Assembly: GCF_008831285.2 (NCBI RefSeq)
Contig: NC_045143.1
Coordinates: forward strand, 2,861,503 to 2,925,502
DNA from: Nymphaea colorata
Taxonomy: Eukaryota > Streptophyta > Magnoliopsida > Nymphaeales > Nymphaeaceae
Direction of reading: 5' to 3'
Length of the DNA: 64,000 nucleotides
A program made the translations under genes and the position numbers. Position 1 is the first letter of the stretch. Each line of letters starts with the position of its first letter. A model generated the notes under the pieces. The model worked only from the letters and a program-made list of their open reading frames with translations. It ran no database searches and had not been told where the DNA came from. This document shows positions 58,738 to 64,000 of this stretch, in pieces.

Positions 58738-59228
58738 TCACCTTCCTTGATCTCTTACGGGATTGAACCGAGCAAACTCCTCTTTCAATCCGGATGCAGT
58801 CGGAAAGTGTTTCCTATCCTCCCCCTTGGCTTGGATATTCAAAACCATTCCCATCCAAGGCCAAATGAAATGCTCCTCCTGAGCATCCTTTTGAAACGTT
58901 TGGATGATAGAGCAGATCTTGAAAATGATGGTGTAACTGAAGGTGTAGACTTCTCTACGAAATCCAACTGCAAGAACTTGGCGAGGGCCCGATGCCTCGC
59001 GGTTTCCATCAATCTCTTGTTGGAGTTTCCAACTCATGTTGCATGCTGAAGAAGATCTTTGTATCTGTAATCCTGTTTCTTCCTCTCAAGGTAGTAGGGA
59101 CACCTAAGGAAGGCATAAGAGCTCATGGTGAAAACTTTCTTCTCCTTCAATTGCTCATATAGCTTCTCCACCCGCTCTTTGATTTTCCCCTCACTAAAAT
59201 CACTGTAATCATCTGAGCCATACGACAT
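58738..59228 (-). pseudogene. FDM-like: FDM/IDN2-like 5' fragment, array copy 3
   Basis: From ATG 59228 a 64-codon frame reads MSYGSDDYSDFSEGKIKERV through CPYYLERKKQDYRYKDLLQH and then A, T and stop. Two changes differ from copies 1 and 2: the second zinc Cys is Tyr (CPYY), and the Gly codon after HAT is TGA. Beyond the stop the old frame continues through FIWPWMGMVLNIQAKGED, interrupted by a one-base deletion near 58890. It is the unit A form of the higher-order repeat and almost identical to copy 6. Confidence 0.88.
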
Positions 59229-59384
59229 CCCCTCCTACGCAAAGCAGATCACCGAACAAAAAAACCAAAACGGACCAACAAAATTGGAAAAAAAGTTGAG
59301 GGTGGAACATTCTCCACAAAAGTATATATGAAAAGAATATCTATTGTGCGACCAAATCCAACAGCATCACATATGCTCCTCCCT

Positions 59385-59394
59385 CTTATATAAG
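59385..59394 (-). promoter_or_regulatory. TATA box of array copy 3
   Basis: cttatataag upstream of ATG 59228, followed on the plus strand by a run of about 16 C near 59412. Confidence 0.5.
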
Positions 59395-59999
59395 AAGCGC
59401 TAGTCTCACCTCCCCCCCCCCCCCCCGCACCACACTCATTAATTAATTTTCCTTTTCCGTCAAAATGCACATATTTTGGCTCATTATGCTCTTTAAAAGG
59501 TGTAAATTCTAATTAAGTTCAAAAAAGGTTGCAGTTTAAATTTGATATTTGGCTACTATGCACCCACAAGGATGAAATAAAGATACTAGAACATGACTAA
59601 CAACGTGTAAACACAGAAACAGAGTATGTGACATCTGATTGTGAAAATTATATTTTAGAAGAGAAAACGTGTAAACGTGTATAGATCTGGCAGATTATTA
59701 GTGCAATCGACCAACAAAATGTGGTATTTAATTGGATAACTCTCCCTTCATAATCGTTAAAGTTCCTAGATCTGGAGTTCTCGTTTATATGTCCTGTAGG
59801 GTCACTAGTAGTAGTTGGATTGAAATCTTAGCATCTCTGCTCATCTATTTCTTATTAAATATATGTTATATTCAAAAAAAATATTTTTTATGTTTGTAAA
59901 AAAAACTATTTTATATTTACATTTTTTTTTATTTTAACCGAGCCAGGCTCCACTTAAGAAATTGCAACCAATCTGCATTCATTTGTCAGTATTCTATAT

Positions 60000-60490
60000 T
60001 CACCTTCCTTGATCTCTTACGGGATTGAACCGAGCAAACTCCTCTTTCAATCCGGATGCAGTCGCATAGTGTTTCCCATCCCCCCCTTGGCTTGGATATT
60101 CAAAACGATTCCCATCCAAGGCCAAATGAAACGCTCCTCCTGAGCATCCTTTTTGAAACGTTTGGATGATAGAGCAGATCTTGAAAATGAAGGTGTAACT
60201 GAAGGTGCAGACGTCTCTACGAAATCCAACTGTAAGAACTTGGCGAGGGCCCGATGCCTCGCGGTTTCCTTCAATCTCTTGTTGGAGTTTCCAACTCATG
60301 TTGCATGCTGAAGAAGATCTTTGTATCTGTAATCCTGTTTCTACCTCTCAAGGTAGTAGGGGCACCTAAGGAAGGCATAAGAGCTCCTGGTGAAAACTTT
60401 CTTCTCCTTCAATTGCTCATATAGCTTCTCCACCCGCTCTTTGATTTTCCCCTCACTAAAATCACTGTAATCATCTGAGCCATACGACAT
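60000..60490 (-). pseudogene. FDM-like: FDM/IDN2-like 5' fragment, array copy 4
   Basis: Starts at ATG 60490. The finger is CPYY, then LER is followed by a TAG stop (tacctctc on the plus strand), and the shared TGA after HAT is also present. A one-base deletion in the C-run near 60081 shifts the XS frame after NIQAKGG. This deletion is shared with copy 7. It is unit B of the higher-order repeat. Confidence 0.87.
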
Positions 60491-60646
60491 CCCCTCCTAT
60501 GCAAAGCAGATCACCGAACAAAAAAACCAAAACGGACCAACAAAATTGGAAAAAAAGTTGAGGGTGAAACATTCTCCACAAAAGTATATATGAAAAGAAT
60601 ATCTGTTGTGCAACCAAATCCAACAGCATCGCATATGCTCCTCCCT

Positions 60647-60656
60647 CTTATATAAG
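60647..60656 (-). promoter_or_regulatory. TATA box of array copy 4
   Basis: cttatataag, about 160 bp upstream of ATG 60490. Confidence 0.5.
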
Positions 60657-61253
60657 AAGCGCTAGTCTCACCCCCCCCACACCACACTCATTAATTAATT
60701 TTCCTTTTCCGTCAAAATGCACATATTTTGGCTCATTATGCTCTTTAAAAGGTGTAAATTCTAATTAAGTTCAAAAAAGGTTGCAGTTTAAATTTGATAT
60801 TTGGCTACTATGCACCCACAAGGATGAAATAAATATACTAGAACATGACTAACAACGTGTAAACACAGAAACAGAGTATATGACATCTCATTGTGAAAAT
60901 TATATTTTAGAAGAGAAAACGTGTAAACGTGTAAAGATCTGGCAGATTATTAGTGCAATCGACCAACAAAATGTGGTATTTAATTGGATAACTCTCCTTT
61001 CATAATCGTTAAAGTTCCTAGATCTGGAGTTCTCGTTTATATGTCCTGCAGGGTCACTAGTAGTAGTTGGATTGAAATCTTAGCATCTCGGCTCATCTAT
61101 TTCTTATTAAATATATGTTATATTCAAAAAAAATATTTTTTATGTTTGTAAAAAAAACTATTTTATATTTACAATTTTTTTTTGATTTTAACCGAGCCAG
61201 GCTCCACTTAAGAAATTGCAACGAACCTGCATTCATTTGTCAGTATTCTATAT

Positions 61254-61745
61254 TCACCTTCCTTGATCTCTTATGGGATTGAAATGAGCAAACTCCTCTT
61301 TCGATCTGGACGCAGCCGCAAAGTGTTTCCCATCCTTCCCCTTGGCCTGGATATTCACAACAATTCCCATCCAAGGCCAAACGAAACACTCCTTCTGAGC
61401 ATCCTTTTTGAAACGTTTGGATGATAGAGCAGATCTCAAAAATGAAGGTGTAACGGAAGGTGCAGTCTTCTCTACTAAATCCAACTGCAAGAACTTGGCC
61501 AGTGTGCGATGCCTCGCGGTTTCCTTCAATCTCTTGTTGGAGTTTCCAACTCATGTTGCATGCTGAAGAAGAACTTTGTATCTGTAATCCTATTTCTTCC
61601 TCTCAAGGTAGTAGGGACACCTAAGGAAGGCATAAGAGCTCCTGGTGAAAACTTTCTTCTCCTTCAATTGCTCATATAGCTTCTCCACCCGCTCTTTGAT
61701 TTTCCCCTCACTAAAATCACTGTAATCATCTGAGCCAGACGACAT
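61254..61745 (-). pseudogene. FDM-like: FDM/IDN2-like 5' fragment, array copy 5
   Basis: Starts at ATG 61745 (MSSGSDDYSDF). It carries the CPYY finger and the TGA after HAT like copies 3, 4 and 6, and also the TAG in KK-stop-DYRYK otherwise seen only in copy 2. The XS part reads FVWPWMGIVVNIQAKGKDGK, closer to copy 2 than to its neighbours. It therefore looks like a mosaic, unit C of the higher-order repeat. Confidence 0.87.
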
Positions 61746-61901
61746 CCCCTCCTTCGCAAAGCAGATCTCCTAACAAGAAAACCAAAACTGACCAACAAAA
61801 TTGTAAAAAAAGTTGAGGGTGAAACATTCTCCACAAAAGTATATATGAAAAGAATATCTGTTGTGCAACCAAATCCAACAGCATCGCATATGCTCCTGCC
61901 T

Positions 61902-61911
61902 CTTATATAAG
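61902..61911 (-). promoter_or_regulatory. TATA box of array copy 5
   Basis: cttatataag, about 160 bp upstream of ATG 61745. Confidence 0.5.
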
Positions 61912-62507
61912 AAGCGCTAATCTCACCCCCCCACACCACACTCATTAATTAATTTTCCTTTTTCGTCAAAATGCACATATTTTGGCTCATTATGTTGTTT
62001 AGAAGGTATAAATTCTAATTAAGTTAAAAAAAGGTTGCAGTTTAAATTTGATATTTGGCTACTATGCACCCACAAGGATGAAATAAATATACAAGAACAT
62101 GACAAACAATGTGTAAACACAGAAACAGAGTATATGACATCTGATTGTGAAAATTATATTTTAGAAGAGAAAACATGTAAACGTGTAAAGATCTGGCAGA
62201 TTATTAGTGCAATCGACCAACAAAATGTGATATTTAATTGGATAACTCTCCCTTCATAATCGTTAAAGTTCCGAGATCTGGAGTTCTCGTTTATATGTCC
62301 TGCAGGGTCACTAGTAGTAGTTGGATTGAAATCTTAGCATCTCGGCTCATCTATTTCTTATTAAATATATGTTATATTCAAAAAAAATATTTTTTATGTT
62401 TGTAAAAAAAACTATTTTATATTTACAATTTTTTTTTTATTTTAACCGAGCCAGGCTCCACTTAAGAAATTGCAACGAATCTGCATTCATTTGTCAGTAC
62501 TCTATAT

Positions 62508-62999
62508 TCACCTTCCTTGATCTCTTATGGGATTGAACCGAGCAAACTCCTCTTTCAATCCGGATGCAGTCGCAAAGTGTTTCCCATCCTCCCCCTTGGC
62601 TTGGATATTCAAAATGATTCCCATCCAAGGCCAAATGAAACGCTCCTCCTGAGCATCCTTTTTGAAACGTTTGGATGATAGAGCAGATCTTGAAAATGAA
62701 GGTGTAACTGAAGGTGTAGACTTCTCTACGAAATCCAACTGCAAGAACTTGGCGAGGGCCCAATGCCTCGCGGTTTCCTTCAATCTCTTGTTGGAGTTTC
62801 CAACTCATGTTGCATGCTGAAGAAGATCTTTGTATCTGTAATCCTGTTTCTTCCTCTCAAGGTAGTAGGGACACCTAAGGAAGGCATAAGAGCTCCTGGT
62901 GAAAACTTTCTTCTCCTTCAATTGCTCATATAGCTTCTCCACCCGCTCTTTGATTTTCCCCTCACTAAAATCACTGTAATCATCTGAGCCATAAGACAT
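62508..62999 (-). pseudogene. FDM-like: FDM/IDN2-like 5' fragment, array copy 6
   Basis: Nearly identical to copy 3: the 64-codon frame from ATG 62999 differs by one residue (FTRSSY against FTMSSY) and ends at the same TGA. The distal frame is open as FIWPWMGIILNIQAKGEDGK through EEFARFNPIRD. It shares the private variants of copy 3 (cgcacc, aaagatactag). Confidence 0.88.
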
Positions 63000-63155
63000 C
63001 CCCTCCTACGCAAAGCAGATCACCGAACAAAAAAACCAAAACGGACCAACAAAATTGGAAAAAAAGTTGAGGGTGGAACATTCTCCACAAAAGTATATAT
63101 GAAAAGAATATCTGTTGTGCAACCAAATCCAACAGCATCGCATATGCTCCTCCCT

Positions 63156-63165
63156 CTTATAGAAG
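63156..63165 (-). promoter_or_regulatory. Altered TATA box of array copy 6
   Basis: Here the palindrome is changed to cttatagaag, the only copy in view with a substitution in the TATA word. Confidence 0.45.
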
Positions 63166-63769
63166 AAGCGCTTGTCTCACCCCCCCCGCACCACACTCAT
63201 TCATTAATTTTCCTTTTCCGTCAAAATGCACATATTTTGGCTCATTATGCTCTTTAAAAGGTGTAAATTCTAATTAAGTTCAAAAAAGGTTGCAGTTTAA
63301 ATTTGATATTTGGCTACTATGCACCCACAAGGATGAAATAAAGATACTAGAACATGACTAACAACGTGTAAACACAGAAACATAGTATATGACATCTGAT
63401 TGTGAAAATTATATTATAGAAGAGAAAACGTGTAAACGTGTAAACGTGTAAAGATCTGGCAGATTATTAGTGCAATCGACCAACAAAATGTGGTATTTAA
63501 TTGGATAACTCTCCCTTCATAATCGTTAAAGTTCCTAGATCTGGAGTTCTCGTTTATATGTCCTGCAGGGTCACTAGTAGTAGTTGGATTGAAATCTTAG
63601 CATCTCTGCTCATCTATTTCTTATTAAATATATTTTATATTCAAAAAAAATATTTTTTATGTTTGTAAAAAAAACTATTTTATATTTACATTTTTTTTTT
63701 ATTTTAACCGAGCCAGGCTCCACTTAAGAAATTGCAACAAATCTGCATTCATTTGTCAGTATTCTATAT

Positions 63770-63999
63770 TCACCTTCCTTGATCTCTTATGGGATTGAAC
63801 CGAGCAAACTCCTCTTTCAATCCGTATGTAGTCGCATAGTGTTTCCCATCCCCCCCTTGGCTTGGATATTCAAAACGATTCCCATCCAAGGCCAAATGAA
63901 ACGCTCCTCCTGAGCATCCTTTTTGAAACGTTTGGATGATAGAGCAGATCTTGAAAATGAAGGTGTAACTGAAGGTGCAGACGTCTCTATGAAATCCAA
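63770..63999 (-). pseudogene. FDM-like: FDM/IDN2-like 5' fragment, array copy 7 (partial, runs off window)
   Basis: Only the distal part is visible, including KSAL-type linker and FIWPWMGIVLNIQAKGG. It has the same one-base deletion and the same gcatagtg and gacgtctct variants as copy 4. Its zinc-finger part lies beyond the right edge. Confidence 0.85.
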
Positions 64000-64000
64000 C

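Larger units (their letters stand above)
56275..63999 (-). repeat. Tandem array of IDN2/FDM-like 5' gene fragments
   Basis: The plus-strand word ttgatctctta (end of the coding fragment) occurs at 56701, 57420, 58747, 60009, 61263, 62517 and 63779. The first two units are linked to a zinc-finger fragment. The next ones are near-identical units of 1262, 1254, 1254 and 1262 bp, each with an upstream region, TATA box, leader, ATG, zf-XS finger and XS start. Copies 3 and 6, and copies 4 and 7, are closest relatives at exactly 3770 bp. The array continues past the window end. Confidence 0.95.

Noticed and set aside
58738-59037. Frames beginning MSWKLQQEI in array copies 3 to 6
   Set aside because: They start at the ATG that overlaps the TGA of HAT-stop and run in a shifted frame; the true family frame is the one with WPWMGIV.
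61664-61945. 93-codon minus-strand frame through the leader of array copy 5
   Set aside because: It reads through the leader and then the finger region in a different frame from the XS-type protein; no conserved counterpart in the other units.
56275-63999. Regularly spaced repeats considered as a CRISPR-like or satellite array
   Set aside because: The units are over 1.2 kb, contain gene exons and a promoter, and are from a plant nuclear genome; a tandem gene-fragment array is the fitting description.

Overview
The window is nuclear DNA from a flowering plant. It has GT-AG introns, an AT-rich background, long TA microsatellites, hAT-like GC-rich repeats, and plant-only families (DVL/RTFL peptides, XS-domain RNA-directed DNA methylation factors, ankyrin-PGG membrane proteins). 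The species cannot be named from what is visible. Exons were joined by hand from splice sites, reading phase and family similarity; every exon chain given here closes in frame.

Layout. 1-7239 (+): the 3' half of an RNA cytidine acetyltransferase (NAT10/Kre33 family), 11 exons; the 5' half lies before the window. 8.3-10.3 kb: a block of GC-rich/AT-rich repeats surrounding a broken chimera of an FDM/IDN2-type coiled coil and an EAR-type C2H2 zinc finger. 10.3-28 kb: gene-poor, with two divergent 57-aa DVL/RTFL peptide genes (17.7 kb minus, 22.8 kb plus), two related SINE-like elements, microsatellites and local duplications. 28.8 kb: a U6 snRNA 5' fragment. 29968-39639 (-): a complete 15-exon 2-oxoglutarate/Fe(II) oxygenase-like gene, 364 aa. 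40.3 kb (-): a U6 snRNA retropseudogene with a poly(A) tail. 43248-46953 (-): a four-exon GT4 glycosyltransferase, 758 aa, with one N-terminal membrane anchor. 49577-51732 (-): a three-exon ankyrin-repeat/PGG protein, 484 aa. 54.5-55.1 kb: two adjoining minisatellites with 80-bp and 37-bp units. 55.25-55.5 kb: a short hAT-like element.

56.3-64.0 kb is the most unusual part. It is a tandem array on the minus strand of 5' fragments (TATA box, leader, zf-XS zinc finger and start of the XS domain) of an IDN2/FDM-type gene of RNA-directed DNA methylation. Seven copies are visible and the array runs off the right edge. The last five copies are spaced 1262, 1254, 1254 and 1262 bp apart and fall into a 3770-bp higher-order repeat of three units. 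Copies 3 to 6 share a Gly-to-stop change and a Cys-to-Tyr change in the zinc finger. The two leftmost copies join to a C2H2 zinc-finger fragment that is also present, next to another FDM piece, at 9.3 kb. No copy contains the rest of the XS domain, the coiled coil or the XH domain.

The complete genes (rRNA/tRNA acetylation, an oxygenase, a Golgi-type glycosyltransferase, an ankyrin membrane protein, two growth peptides) show no common pathway. They look like ordinary neighbouring plant genes, with the repeat-rich chimeras as the distinctive content.
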